Assembly (NCBI RefSeq): GCF_033095865.1
Contig: NZ_AP019365.1
Span: forward strand, 3,321,501 to 3,385,500
DNA: 64,000 nt
Direction: 5' to 3'
DNA from: Pseudomonas sp. KU43P
GTDB lineage: Bacteria > Pseudomonadota > Gammaproteobacteria > Pseudomonadales > Pseudomonadaceae
Shown: one piece after another, positions 1 through 9,112 of the stretch
How positions within the stretch are numbered: position 1 is the stretch's first letter
Layout: every line of letters begins with the position of its first letter
The notes under the pieces: generated by a model
Seen by the model: the letters and a program-made list of their open reading frames with translations, nothing else
Told to the model about the DNA's origin: nothing
Databases searched by the model: none
Position numbers and translations under genes: made by a program

Positions 1-2676
1 GAACAGACGCTCGCCTACAGCGAAACCGGAAGGCTACGATCGGTGACCGCAAAAGGTAAGCAACTGCCCTTGACCTACTACGAGTACGACGAATATGACC
101 GCCTGATCGCTCAATGCGACACTGCCAGCAAACAACGCCGTATCCTTGATTATGGTTCGGAAAGCGTGTGCGCCGAAACTTGGCTGGATGAGCGCGGCAA
201 GGTGATCAAACAGCGGGTATTCGATAACGTCGCGGGCCTTGCCGTGGCCGTGGACAATGAGTGGCTTTTCACCCTGACCGACCCCCAGCACGGTGGGGGT
301 GACGAACTCTGGCTTGATGATGATGGCCAATGGCAACGCCAATCGACTGTGTTCACCCCCTGGGGTGAAACGCATCTCGACAGCCTCAAGGATCATAAGG
401 CCGGCATGGCCTATAACGGTCAGCGAGTTGACCCGATCACGGGTGGCTACCATTTGGGTGAGGGTTATCGGCTCTACGACCCAAGCCATAAAGTGTTCTA
501 CCAACCTGACGACTGGAGCCCACTGGGGGCTGGTGGGCTGAATGACCGGGCCTACTGCGCAGACGGCGATCCCGTCAACTGGCATGACCCTAGCGGTCAC
601 GCCATGATCAGCCGCGAGGCCATGGCCGCCGAGTTCGCCGAATATGACCTGAACCTTGCAAAGCTGCAACCCGAGCCACCCGAGGCCGCAGCCTGGTATG
701 AATGGGCAATACTTATTGGCGTGGTGGCGATCTCCGCAGCGATGATCATCTCGACCGGCGGCGCGGCGGCGCCGTTGCTCGGCGTGGCGCTGCTAGCAGG
801 TGCATCCATGACCGCCGCTGGCATGGTGCTCAGGCAAAGTAATCCAAGACTTTCGCAGATATTGGAGCCAGTCGGACAGCTGACGATGGTGCTAGCCAGC
901 CTACCGGCGCTGGGAGCAAACATGGGCCTGGCGGCCAAAACTGTGTTGTATGGCTCAGGTGTTGCCTTCGCGGCGTTGGAGATAAGCAGAATTGCAGTGA
1001 TGCGCGACAATCCGCGGCTGGCCCAAAAGTTGGGCTGGGCTGCGTTCGGGGCCGGTCTCGTCGGTGTTTTCGCTGGGAGCATTGCCAAATTGGGCAACAT
1101 GCTCGCCCATGGCGCTCGACATGGGTTTCACTCCATGCGTGTTTTGCGCAGCGCGATGAAAATTCATGGAGCGTCATCGTTGTTCAGGACTTCGCGCACT
1201 CGATATTTGATCAAGAGCGGCAAAACCATGAGTGCTGTTGAAGGGGGTATCAACGTCGATATCGATGGGTTCGATCTGGGCGGTGCGATGAAGAATCAAC
1301 ATGTGATCTCACTGGCTCCAGACGCCATACCAGGTATCGGCGTCTTTGAAGACTTGGCCCATGTAAAAAGCACAATCACAGACAATGCCGACTTGATGCT
1401 GCCCTTCATCAAGTCGGAAATGGCAACTATTTCTACGGCACGCAGCAAGGGATTCAAGGCAGCCGCGCTCGAAAAATATGCCGCCGATTTGAAACATGTC
1501 GAAAGCGCGCATGCAGAACTCATCACACTTCGAAACGAATCAGCGAACCTAAAAACGAATTTCATTACGCATACGGACAATGAATACCGGTCGTTTCTTT
1601 CCGCGTCGAACGAATTTGATGCAATGCTATCCGGCAGCATGACAATAGAGGGCGACAACATTACAACCACCTCCCTCAAACAACTAAATACCGAGACAGT
1701 CGACCATTTTGCCGGCCAGATACTTGATTTCACCTACAAGTACGAAGGCGATGCCTTCAGCAAGAAGACAGGCGAACTTATCAACTCCATCATTCAAGCA
1801 TCCAAAGTTCCGAAAAACAGCGCCGACGCCGTAAAATTCTGGAAAACAGCTGCAGAAAGCCTGGCTACCAAACTAAAAAACCGCGCTTCCGAGCTCAAGT
1901 TAAAAGTTGCAGCAGAAAGAATAAGAATCAAGGAAATCGACGCCAAAATTGGCCAAGCGCTTGACAAATATCAGAACAGCACACGTGCGCAATTACAAAA
2001 ATCCAGAGGCACCTACGCAAAGGAGCTGGATAAATTTACTGCCTCGAACAGATTAACTGGCCTCGTTGCCAAACCCATTCCACATCACATTCGCCCTCAC
2101 ATTAGGGCTAATTTCAACGGGCATGGTTACTTGGCTGACGATGGCACCGTTCACATCGTTCGCTACGTACCTATCAAAGGCCAACCTGGTAAATACAAGG
2201 CTGTCAGGACCAGCGCCGAAAAATTCCTGGCGCTGTTAGGCGACAACATGAAACAACGAATGCGCACGAACCCGAAAACGCTGAAGAATCTCACTGACAA
2301 ATCATGGGAAAGCATTTCAGATACAGAATGGCAAACACTTTCCATGAAGCGCTATGACTGCACCCGGCTGCTCGCATGCGACTTAGGACATACGGTCGAA
2401 GGCCGGTCATTCGCACAAGCGTTTGCCAACTTGACAGGCAAACCTGTCAAGGCCTCACTAAACAGGATGTTCATGTCTGTACCTGATAACGCAGCGTTGT
2501 TCAAACAGTTCAAGAACTCCGGACAGAAAACGTTCAGCGATTATTTCAAAAATTATTTCAAAAAACCTGAAAACGATTTTTTCATCAGCAAGCAAAAGGG
2601 CATGGTCGGTGATCAGCATTATTACGGCTCTGATGTCGGGATTGATTACTTCATGAAGACGTTCATGCCAATATAA
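1..2676 (+). CDS. Rhs-family polymorphic toxin, 3' portion (5' end outside window)
   Basis: The frame is open from base 1 without a start, so the gene begins upstream; the first in-window start codon is a GTG at 43. From that GTG, residues 1-185 resemble the end of an Rhs core (WSPLGAGGLNDRAYCADGDP, then a WHDPSGH boundary where the conserved shell normally ends). Residues about 215-350 contain several hydrophobic segments, followed by a charged, probably coiled-coil stretch (about 450-660). The last ~200 residues contain NGHGYL (His694) and LLACDLGH (Cys779), a His-Gly/Ala-Cys layout reminiscent of clan CD cysteine peptidases found as toxin tips. Base composition falls clearly after about 1300, consistent with an exchanged C-terminal cassette. 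Rhs proteins of this type are usually delivered by type VI secretion or as surface/insecticidal toxins. The toxin activity is inference; the Rhs assignment is firm. Confidence 0.8.
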   Translation, partial: EQTLAYSETGRLRSVTAKGKQLPLTYYEYDEYDRLIAQCDTASKQRRILDYGSESVCAETWLDERGKVIKQRVFDNVAGLAVAVDNEWLFTLTDPQHGGGDELWLDDDGQWQRQSTVFTPWGETHLDSLKDHKAGMAYNGQRVDPITGGYHLGEGYRLYDPSHKVFYQPDDWSPLGAGGLNDRAYCADGDPVNWHDPSGHAMISREAMAAEFAEYDLNLAKLQPEPPEAAAWYEWAILIGVVAISAAMIISTGGAAAPLLGVALLAGASMTAAGMVLRQSNPRLSQILEPVGQLTMVLASLPALGANMGLAAKTVLYGSGVAFAALEISRIAVMRDNPRLAQKLGWAAFGAGLVGVFAGSIAKLGNMLAHGARHGFHSMRVLRSAMKIHGASSLFRTSRTRYLIKSGKTMSAVEGGINVDIDGFDLGGAMKNQHVISLAPDAIPGIGVFEDLAHVKSTITDNADLMLPFIKSEMATISTARSKGFKAAALEKYAADLKHVESAHAELITLRNESANLKTNFITHTDNEYRSFLSASNEFDAMLSGSMTIEGDNITTTSLKQLNTETVDHFAGQILDFTYKYEGDAFSKKTGELINSIIQASKVPKNSADAVKFWKTAAESLATKLKNRASELKLKVAAERIRIKEIDAKIGQALDKYQNSTRAQLQKSRGTYAKELDKFTASNRLTGLVAKPIPHHIRPHIRANFNGHGYLADDGTVHIVRYVPIKGQPGKYKAVRTSAEKFLALLGDNMKQRMRTNPKTLKNLTDKSWESISDTEWQTLSMKRYDCTRLLACDLGHTVEGRSFAQAFANLTGKPVKASLNRMFMSVPDNAALFKQFKNSGQKTFSDYFKNYFKKPENDFFISKQKGMVGDQHYYGSDVGIDYFMKTFMPI

Positions 2677-2686
2677 GTTGCTAAAC

Positions 2687-2710
2687 AAAGGGGGCGTACG
2701 CCCCCTTTTC
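2687..2710. terminator. Rho-independent terminator after the Rhs gene
   Basis: Ten-base arms (2687-2696 and 2699-2708) of A/G-rich then C/T-rich sequence around a 2-base TA loop, with a T-tract on the + strand and an A-tract on the other. It sits 11 bases after the Rhs stop and could serve both the Rhs gene and the convergent aldehyde dehydrogenase operon. Confidence 0.8.
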
Positions 2711-2754
2711 CTACCCTTGATTTGCACAGTGACTGGAATCCGCAGCTCCGAGAG

Positions 2755-4170
2755 CTAGAGCTGAATGGCTTTGGTTTCTACGAATTCAGCCAACCCCTCC
2801 TCCCCCCACTCCCGGCCATTCCCTGATTGCTTGTACCCGCCAAACGGCGCCTGGTAATTGAACGCCCCACCATTGACGAAGCACTGCCCCGCCCGCAGCT
2901 GGCGCCCCAGCTGCAACGCCTTGTCCCGGCTCCCGGCCCACACCGCACTGGACAGCCCGAACGGCGAATCATTGGCGAGCGCAATCCCCTCGGCCTCATC
3001 GGCATAAGGAATCAGGCACAGCACGGGCCCGAAGATCTCCTCCTGGGCGATGCGCATGCGGTTGTCGACGTCAGCAAAAATCGTCGGGGGCACATAGAAC
3101 CCGCGTTCGAACCCCGGCGCCGTCTCCCCGCCGCACAACAGCCGCGCGCCCTCCTCCAGGCCAACGCGAATGTATTCCTGCACCGTACGCCGCTGCCCCG
3201 TCGAGCACATCGGCCCGAGGAAGCTGCGCGGGTCTTGCGGGTCACCCATCACCAGACTGCGCGCCTCGTCCACGGCGATTTCCAGCGCCTCGGCATAACG
3301 GGATTGGGGCAACAACATGCGCGTCAGCGCCGTGCAGGTCTGCCCGGAGTTGATCATCACATCCTGCACGCCATAACGCACCGCTGCTTCAAGGTCCGCA
3401 TCGGCCGTGATCAGCAGCGGCGACTTGCCGCCCAGCTCCAGGCACACCCGCTTCACCGAAGGCGCCGCCGCTTGGGAAACCCGAACACCCGCGCCGGTCG
3501 AGCCGGTGAACGAAACCATGTCCACCTGCGGATGCCGCGCCAGCGCCTCACCGACTTTCGACCCCGGCCCGCTGACCAGGTTGAACACCCCGGCCGGCAG
3601 CCCAATGGCCTCGATCATCTCGGCCAGCAAGAAGGCATGCAACGGAGTTTCCTGGCTCGGCTTGACCACCACCGTGCAACCGGCGGCCAAGGCCGGCGCC
3701 AGCTTGCCGATCAGTTGGTGCAGGGGGTAGTTCCACGGGTTGATGAAGGCACACACGCCCACCGCCTCGCGGTACACCCGTGAGTTGCCGACCTCGCGCA
3801 CTTCGTCCATCAGCCCGGCCAACTCGATGTACTGTTCAAGACCGGCAATCGGCCCGTCGACCTGCACTGACCGGCACCACTGCACCGGCATGCCCAGCTC
3901 GGCGGTAATGACGCTGGCCATCTCGTCGGCACGCGCCTTGAGCTGTTCGGCCAGGTCGCGAATGAATCCGGCACGCACGGCGGATGAGGTCCGCGACCAG
4001 TCGGTAAATGCCCTGCGCGCCGCATCGACCGCCCGTTCCACATCCGCTTCGTTACCCAGCGGCACCTTGCCGGCCACCGCCTCGCTGGCCGGGTCGATCA
4101 CCTCGGCCATGCCCTGCCCCGCCGGCTGCTGCCAGCCGCCATCGATGAACAAGCGGCTGTATTCACGCAT
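2755..4170 (-). CDS. NAD(P)+-dependent aldehyde dehydrogenase, probable 4-guanidinobutyraldehyde dehydrogenase
   Basis: A 471-residue aldehyde dehydrogenase of normal length. The catalytic set is visible: Asn147 in NPWNYP, Glu245 in LELGGKSP and Cys279 in NSGQTCT. The start at 4170 overlaps the end of the upstream aminotransferase gene by 8 bases, so the two are translationally coupled. Next to AruH and AruI, whose combined product is 4-guanidinobutyraldehyde, this enzyme is the obvious candidate to oxidise it to 4-guanidinobutyrate. In P. aeruginosa that step is credited to KauB, encoded elsewhere, so the substrate is inferred from position only. It is the last gene of the minus-strand operon that begins at 11101. 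Confidence 0.8.
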   Translation of the reverse strand: MREYSRLFIDGGWQQPAGQGMAEVIDPASEAVAGKVPLGNEADVERAVDAARRAFTDWSRTSSAVRAGFIRDLAEQLKARADEMASVITAELGMPVQWCRSVQVDGPIAGLEQYIELAGLMDEVREVGNSRVYREAVGVCAFINPWNYPLHQLIGKLAPALAAGCTVVVKPSQETPLHAFLLAEMIEAIGLPAGVFNLVSGPGSKVGEALARHPQVDMVSFTGSTGAGVRVSQAAAPSVKRVCLELGGKSPLLITADADLEAAVRYGVQDVMINSGQTCTALTRMLLPQSRYAEALEIAVDEARSLVMGDPQDPRSFLGPMCSTGQRRTVQEYIRVGLEEGARLLCGGETAPGFERGFYVPPTIFADVDNRMRIAQEEIFGPVLCLIPYADEAEGIALANDSPFGLSSAVWAGSRDKALQLGRQLRAGQCFVNGGAFNYQAPFGGYKQSGNGREWGEEGLAEFVETKAIQL

Positions 4171-5353
4171 TGCGCTGCGCCTCCATCAGCTCGCCGGCAC
4201 ACAAGGCGATGCGTCGGCACGCTTCGCGCAGCGGCGCCTCGCCGACCACCAACCCCAGACGAATATGTCCGGCAGCGCTCGGGCCGAAGGCTTCGCCCGC
4301 CAGCACCGACACACCATGCTGGTCGAGCAGGCGATTGGAGAAGTCCTGGGCGCTGAGCCCGGTCTCGCGGATATCGACCATCACGAACATCCCGCCATCG
4401 GGCTTGAGCGCCCGCACGCCTGGGCAGTCGGCGAGGCTTGCGCACACCAGATCACGGCGCTGGCGGTAGGCGTCACGCATGGCGTCCAGCTCCGGCAACT
4501 GCAGCTCCAGCGCCGCCACCGCAGCATCCTGAATGAAATCGGGCGAGCCATAGAGCATGCACAGCGCCAGGTTTTCCAGGTGCCCGGCCAGCGCCGGCGA
4601 GCCGACCACCCAGCCGATTCGCCAACCGGTCATGGCATGGGACTTGGACAGGCTGTTCAGGGTTGCCGTGCGCTCGGCCATGCCGGGCAGGCTGCCCGGG
4701 CTGATGTGCTCGCCTTCGTACAGCAGCTCGCTGTACACCTCGTCGCTGATCAGCCACAGGTCATGGGCGATGCACAGTTCGGCCAGGGCCTCCCAGGTGC
4801 TGCGCGGCAGGCTGGCGCCGGAAGGGTTGTGCGGGCTGTTCAGCGCCAGCGCGCGGGTGCGCGAGGTGATGCGTGCGGCGACATCTTCGGGTTGGACACG
4901 GAACCCATGCTCCGAACGCACCGGCACCGGCACCACCTTGGCACCGCAGGCGCCGAACACCGCTTCGTAAGTGACGTACATCGGCTCGGCGACGATCACT
5001 TCATCACCCGGCTCCAGTACGCACTGCGCCACGCAGAACAGCGCGCACTGCGCCCCGGCCAGCACCGTCACCTGGTCGGCCGCCACCGCCTGGCCACTGC
5101 GCTGCTGGTGGCGGCGGGCAATGGCCTCGCGCAGGCGGCGCTTGCCGCGCACATCGGAATAATGCGTGTGGCCGGCCTGCAGGCTGTCCACTGCCGCCTG
5201 GACGATCGGCGCCGGGGTGTCGAAATCCGGGTCGCCGACGGACAGCAGCAGCACGTCGCGGCCCTGCTCCAGCATGGCCAGGGCGCGGTAGTGGATCTCC
5301 CAGGCGGCGGCGCCGTCACCGGCGATTCGTTGGGTCAATGAGGAAAAACGCAT
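4163..5353 (-). CDS. aruH: Arginine:pyruvate transaminase AruH (class I/II PLP aminotransferase)
   Basis: A 396-residue fold-type I aminotransferase. Asn in NSPHNPSG (about 172-179), the Asp of SDEVYSEL (about 203-210) and the Schiff-base Lys237 in SLSKSHAMTGWRIGW are present. In P. aeruginosa AruH starts the arginine transaminase pathway by converting L-arginine and pyruvate to 2-ketoarginine and alanine. The name rests on family plus gene order: AruI lies directly upstream (28-bp gap) and the set of CoA enzymes, permease and AruRS-like regulators matches the P. aeruginosa aru locus. Other substrates such as lysine remain possible. Confidence 0.82.
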   Translation of the reverse strand: MRFSSLTQRIAGDGAAAWEIHYRALAMLEQGRDVLLLSVGDPDFDTPAPIVQAAVDSLQAGHTHYSDVRGKRRLREAIARRHQQRSGQAVAADQVTVLAGAQCALFCVAQCVLEPGDEVIVAEPMYVTYEAVFGACGAKVVPVPVRSEHGFRVQPEDVAARITSRTRALALNSPHNPSGASLPRSTWEALAELCIAHDLWLISDEVYSELLYEGEHISPGSLPGMAERTATLNSLSKSHAMTGWRIGWVVGSPALAGHLENLALCMLYGSPDFIQDAAVAALELQLPELDAMRDAYRQRRDLVCASLADCPGVRALKPDGGMFVMVDIRETGLSAQDFSNRLLDQHGVSVLAGEAFGPSAAGHIRLGLVVGEAPLREACRRIALCAGELMEAQRNA

Positions 5354-5381
5354 GGCAATTATCCTGTTGTGCGGGATGGGC

Positions 5382-6989
5382 TCAGCGCGCGCAGACGTGC
5401 TTGAGCTCGATCAGGGTCACGCCGTTGCGGCCGAAGCCGCCGCGCAAGTCCCGTTGCAGTTCGTCGAGGCTCTGCGGCTGGGCCACGGTGCAGCCGAACG
5501 CGCGGGCCAGGCCGGCGAAGTCGGGGTTGCGCGGCAGTACGCCGATGGGCTCGATGTCCAGGTTGAGCATGTCGTCGCGGATCTGGCCGAGGGCGTCGTT
5601 GTTCCACAGCAGCACCACCAGCGGGCGGTCCAGCTCCTCGACAGCGGTGGCCAGCTCCTGTGCGGTGTAGAGGAAGCCGCCGTCGCCCACCAGCACCAGG
5701 CCCGGGCGGTCGGCACTGCCGAACATCCCGCCGATCCCTGCCGGCAGGCCGTAGCCGAGGGTGCCGTAGCCGGTCGGGTGCAACCAGCTGCGCGGCGCCC
5801 GGCTGTTGAAGACGTAGTTGCCGGTGTAGGCCAGCTGGGTCATGTCGGTGCTGATAAAGGCGTTGTCCGGCAGCTCCGCCGCGATCCGGTCGAGAATCGA
5901 CTGGTGGATCGACTGCAAGGGGCCGTGGCTCGCCTTCACGGCACTGCGCAACCGGGCTACCGCCGCACGGGCCTGGGAGCCATCACGCGGCGCATCCGGC
6001 AGCTGCTCGAGCAATGCCGCCACGGTCTGCCGGGCATCACCGTGCAGGGCCACTGCGCAAGGGTAGAAGTCGTTGAACTTGCGCGGGTCGATGTCCACCC
6101 GCAGCAGCTCGCCGTTCAGGGGCAGGCGCTCGCGCCAGAAGTCGGTGTCGGCCATTTCGGTACCCACCGCCAGCACCACATCGGCCTCGGCGATCAGCTC
6201 CCAGCCAGGTTCCACGCACAAGGTAGAGCCCGCGTTAAGGGGCGAGTCCAGCGGCGCCAGGCCCTTGCCGGCGACACTGGTGAAGAACGGCGCAGCCAGG
6301 CGCGCGCTCAGTTGCTGCAGCTCGCCAGCGGCCTGCAACGCGCCCCCGCCGGCGATGATCATCGGGCGCTTCGCCGCTGCCAGTTTGGCGGCCGCCTGTT
6401 CCAGGCTTTCCAGCGTGGCCGGGCCACGACCGGGGCGGCGCACCACTTCACTGCTCCAGTCCCGCGCCACCGGCGCCGCCAGCACGTCCAGCGGCACCGA
6501 AATATGCACCGGGCGCGGGCGCTCGCTGTCGAACACGGCGTAGGCGCGGGCGATCAGCTCGGGCAGGTCTTCGGCCTTCAGGGCCACGGCCGAGAACGCA
6601 GTGATCGGCGCGGTCATGGCGCGCTGGTCCTGGGTCTCGTGCAGGCAGCCCCAGCCTTTGCCCAGGCTCGCGGTATGGTTGACGCTGGAGATCACCAGCA
6701 TCGGGATCGAGTCGGCATAGGCTTGGCCGATGGCGGTGGCGGCATTGGTCACGCCGGGGCCGGTGATGATGAAACACACCCCCGGCTTGCCGCTGACCCG
6801 GGCATAACCGTCGGCCATGAAGCCGGCGCCCTGCTCATGGCGTGTCAGGACGTGGCGGATGCCACTGCCGGGCAGGCCGCGATACAGCTCCAGGGTATGT
6901 ACACCGGGAATACCGAAGACGGTATCGACGCCGTAGTTGGCCAGCAGGCGCACCAGCGCCTGGCCGCCCGTGAGTGTTGGGTTAGTCAT
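5382..6989 (-). CDS. aruI: 2-ketoarginine decarboxylase AruI (TPP-dependent, acetolactate synthase-like)
   Basis: A 535-residue thiamine diphosphate enzyme. The N-terminal PYR domain has Glu52 in TRHEQGAGFMADGYAR, the residue that activates the cofactor. The C-terminal domain has the TPP motif, from GDG at 435-437 to NN at 463-464. It is somewhat shorter than biosynthetic acetolactate synthases. With AruH adjacent, decarboxylation of 5-guanidino-2-oxopentanoate to 4-guanidinobutyraldehyde and CO2 is the expected reaction. Its start overlaps the end of the upstream acyl-CoA synthetase gene by 8 bases. Automatic annotation could call it a generic acetolactate synthase large subunit, but no small regulatory subunit gene is nearby. 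Confidence 0.82.
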   Translation of the reverse strand: MTNPTLTGGQALVRLLANYGVDTVFGIPGVHTLELYRGLPGSGIRHVLTRHEQGAGFMADGYARVSGKPGVCFIITGPGVTNAATAIGQAYADSIPMLVISSVNHTASLGKGWGCLHETQDQRAMTAPITAFSAVALKAEDLPELIARAYAVFDSERPRPVHISVPLDVLAAPVARDWSSEVVRRPGRGPATLESLEQAAAKLAAAKRPMIIAGGGALQAAGELQQLSARLAAPFFTSVAGKGLAPLDSPLNAGSTLCVEPGWELIAEADVVLAVGTEMADTDFWRERLPLNGELLRVDIDPRKFNDFYPCAVALHGDARQTVAALLEQLPDAPRDGSQARAAVARLRSAVKASHGPLQSIHQSILDRIAAELPDNAFISTDMTQLAYTGNYVFNSRAPRSWLHPTGYGTLGYGLPAGIGGMFGSADRPGLVLVGDGGFLYTAQELATAVEELDRPLVVLLWNNDALGQIRDDMLNLDIEPIGVLPRNPDFAGLARAFGCTVAQPQSLDELQRDLRGGFGRNGVTLIELKHVCAR

Positions 6990-9099
6990 GTTCGTGTCCT
7001 TGCACCTGGCCTAGACGGATCAAGGCATCGACCGCGGTGGTGCCGTCGGCACCAACCATCAGGGGGTTCACATCCAGCTCCAGCAGCTGGCTGGCGTTCT
7101 CGCAGGCGTAGTCGGCCACCGCGCGGATGGCGGCGACCAGCGCGTCCAGGTCCGCTGCCGGCTTGCCGCGAAAACCTTGCAGCAGGGCCGCGCTGCGCAG
7201 GCCGAGCACGGCGTTGCGAATGGCGCCGTCGGTGGTCGGCAGCAGCAGGCTTTTGCTGTCCTTGAGCAGCTCGACGAGGATGCCGCCCGCGCCGATCACC
7301 AGCGCCAGGCCGAAGTCCTGCTCGCGCTTGATGCCGACGATCAGTTCGGCCAGTGGAGCGCTGGCCATGGGTTCAAGCAGCACCTGGTCGAACGCAACGT
7401 CCGGCGCGTAGGCGGCAATGCGTGCGCGCATCTGCCCCAGTGCAGCGCCGAGCGCGGCCTCGTCGCCCAGGTTCAGCGCCACGGCACCAGCCTCGGTCTT
7501 GTGCGGCAACTGCGCGCTGACCGCCTTGAGCACCAGCGGGAAGCCGACCTTGCGGGCATCGGCGAGTGCATGCTGCGGGCTGCTCAACACACCCTTCGGA
7601 ATCGGCAAGCCGAAGCCGCGCAGGGCCTGTTTCGACTCCCACTCGTTGAGCAACTGGCTGTCCCCTGCCAGCGCCTGCGGGCACAACGGCACCAATGCCG
7701 ACTCACCCAGTGCCAGCAAGGCCTGGCGCATCTGCGCATAGCGGGCCACCCTGCCCCAGGCCGCCAGGCCATCCTCTACCCCTTGCAGCGCCGGGACACC
7801 GGCAGCGTGCAAACGCTCGCGGGCACTGGCCGGCAGCAGCTCGGGGAAGGCCGAGGTGACGAAGCCGGTCTTGCCGTGGCGCTTGAGCGCCGCGCAGTAC
7901 AGTTCCAGCAGCAGGTCGCATTCCTTGCGCTCGCCGGTGAATTCGGCGGGGTAGTCCAGTACCAGCATTGCGGCGTCGGCGTCACAGCGCAGGGCACTGT
8001 CGAGCATGCGCTGCTTGGCAGGCCCATCACCCCAGATCGCCGTGGTGAAGTCCAGCGGGTTGACCAGGTTGGCGTAGGCCGGCAGCACCTGGGCCAGTTC
8101 CTCGACCTGGGTATCGTCCAGGGCCGGCAGGCGCAGGTGGTTGCTTTCCGAGTAGTCGGCGATCAACCCGGCATCGCCACCGGAGCAGGCCAGCGCGATC
8201 AGGCTGTCGCCCTTGGGCAGGTTGCCACAGGCCGCGGCCTTGAGCGTTTCGACGAAGCTCACCGGGCCGCTGACGCGGATCACGCCCAGGCGCTCGAACA
8301 GGCTGTCGTACAGGGCATCGGAGCCGGACAGCGAGCTGGTATGGCTCAGTGCAAGCTCGGCACCGATCTGCGAAACACCGGTCTTCAGCGCGATGATCGG
8401 GATGCCCTTCTCCAGTGCCTTGTGCGCGGCGCGGGCGAAGCCCGGCACGTTCTTCAGGCCTTCCAGGTGCAGGCCGATGGCCGTGACGCGGGGCTCGTCC
8501 AGCAGCACATCCATCAGCTCGGCGATGCCCAGTTGCGCCTGGTTGCCGACCGAGGCCATGTAGGCCACCGGCAGCGAGCGGTCGCTCATCGACAGGTTGT
8601 AGGCGAAGTTGCCGCTCTGGGTCAGCACCGCCACGCCCTTTTCCACCGCCTTGCCGCCGTGGGCCACGGGCCACAGGGCGGCGCTGTGCAGGTAGTCGAG
8701 CAGGCCATAGCAGTTGGGCCCGAGCAGCGCCATGTCACCGGCGGCGGCGAGCAGTTGCTGCTGCAGGGCCTGGCCCTCGGCGCCACACTCAGCGAAGCCC
8801 GAGGCATAGCAGATCGCCCCGCCCGCCCCTTTGGCGGCGAGTTCGGCGACGCAGGTCAGGGTCAGTTCACGGTTGGTGGCGATGAACACCGCGTCCGGCG
8901 CGCAGGGCAGCTCGGCCACGCTGCGCACGCAGGGGATGCCGTCGATGCTGTCCTGCTGCGGGTTTACCAGCCACATCTGGCCCGGGTAGCCGCCGTCGGC
9001 GCAGCGCTTGAGCGCGCGGGCCATGCTGCGCCCGCCGACGAAAGCCAGGTGCCGGGGAGCCAGCAGGCGTTTGAGGTTGTCACGGATGGTTTGCGACAT
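6982..9099 (-). CDS. Acyl-CoA synthetase, NDP-forming type (acetate--CoA ligase family)
   Basis: A 705-residue single-chain NDP-forming acyl-CoA synthetase: N-terminal CoA-binding Rossmann domain (LAFVGGRSMARALKRC near residue 18), two succinyl-CoA-ligase-like domains with the phosphohistidine region LSHTSSLSGSD, and a C-terminal ATP-grasp domain (GFPLVLKAVSAQLPHKTEAG). These enzymes activate organic acids to CoA thioesters with ATP. Spacing is 13 bp to the upstream dehydrogenase and an 8-bp overlap with aruI. In this operon the likely substrate is 4-guanidinobutyrate or a related short acid; that is inference. The equivalent gene is also part of the P. aeruginosa aru locus. Confidence 0.85.
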   Translation of the reverse strand: MSQTIRDNLKRLLAPRHLAFVGGRSMARALKRCADGGYPGQMWLVNPQQDSIDGIPCVRSVAELPCAPDAVFIATNRELTLTCVAELAAKGAGGAICYASGFAECGAEGQALQQQLLAAAGDMALLGPNCYGLLDYLHSAALWPVAHGGKAVEKGVAVLTQSGNFAYNLSMSDRSLPVAYMASVGNQAQLGIAELMDVLLDEPRVTAIGLHLEGLKNVPGFARAAHKALEKGIPIIALKTGVSQIGAELALSHTSSLSGSDALYDSLFERLGVIRVSGPVSFVETLKAAACGNLPKGDSLIALACSGGDAGLIADYSESNHLRLPALDDTQVEELAQVLPAYANLVNPLDFTTAIWGDGPAKQRMLDSALRCDADAAMLVLDYPAEFTGERKECDLLLELYCAALKRHGKTGFVTSAFPELLPASARERLHAAGVPALQGVEDGLAAWGRVARYAQMRQALLALGESALVPLCPQALAGDSQLLNEWESKQALRGFGLPIPKGVLSSPQHALADARKVGFPLVLKAVSAQLPHKTEAGAVALNLGDEAALGAALGQMRARIAAYAPDVAFDQVLLEPMASAPLAELIVGIKREQDFGLALVIGAGGILVELLKDSKSLLLPTTDGAIRNAVLGLRSAALLQGFRGKPAADLDALVAAIRAVADYACENASQLLELDVNPLMVGADGTTAVDALIRLGQVQGHEHD

Positions 9100-9112
9100 G
9101 GCGATTCTCCGG

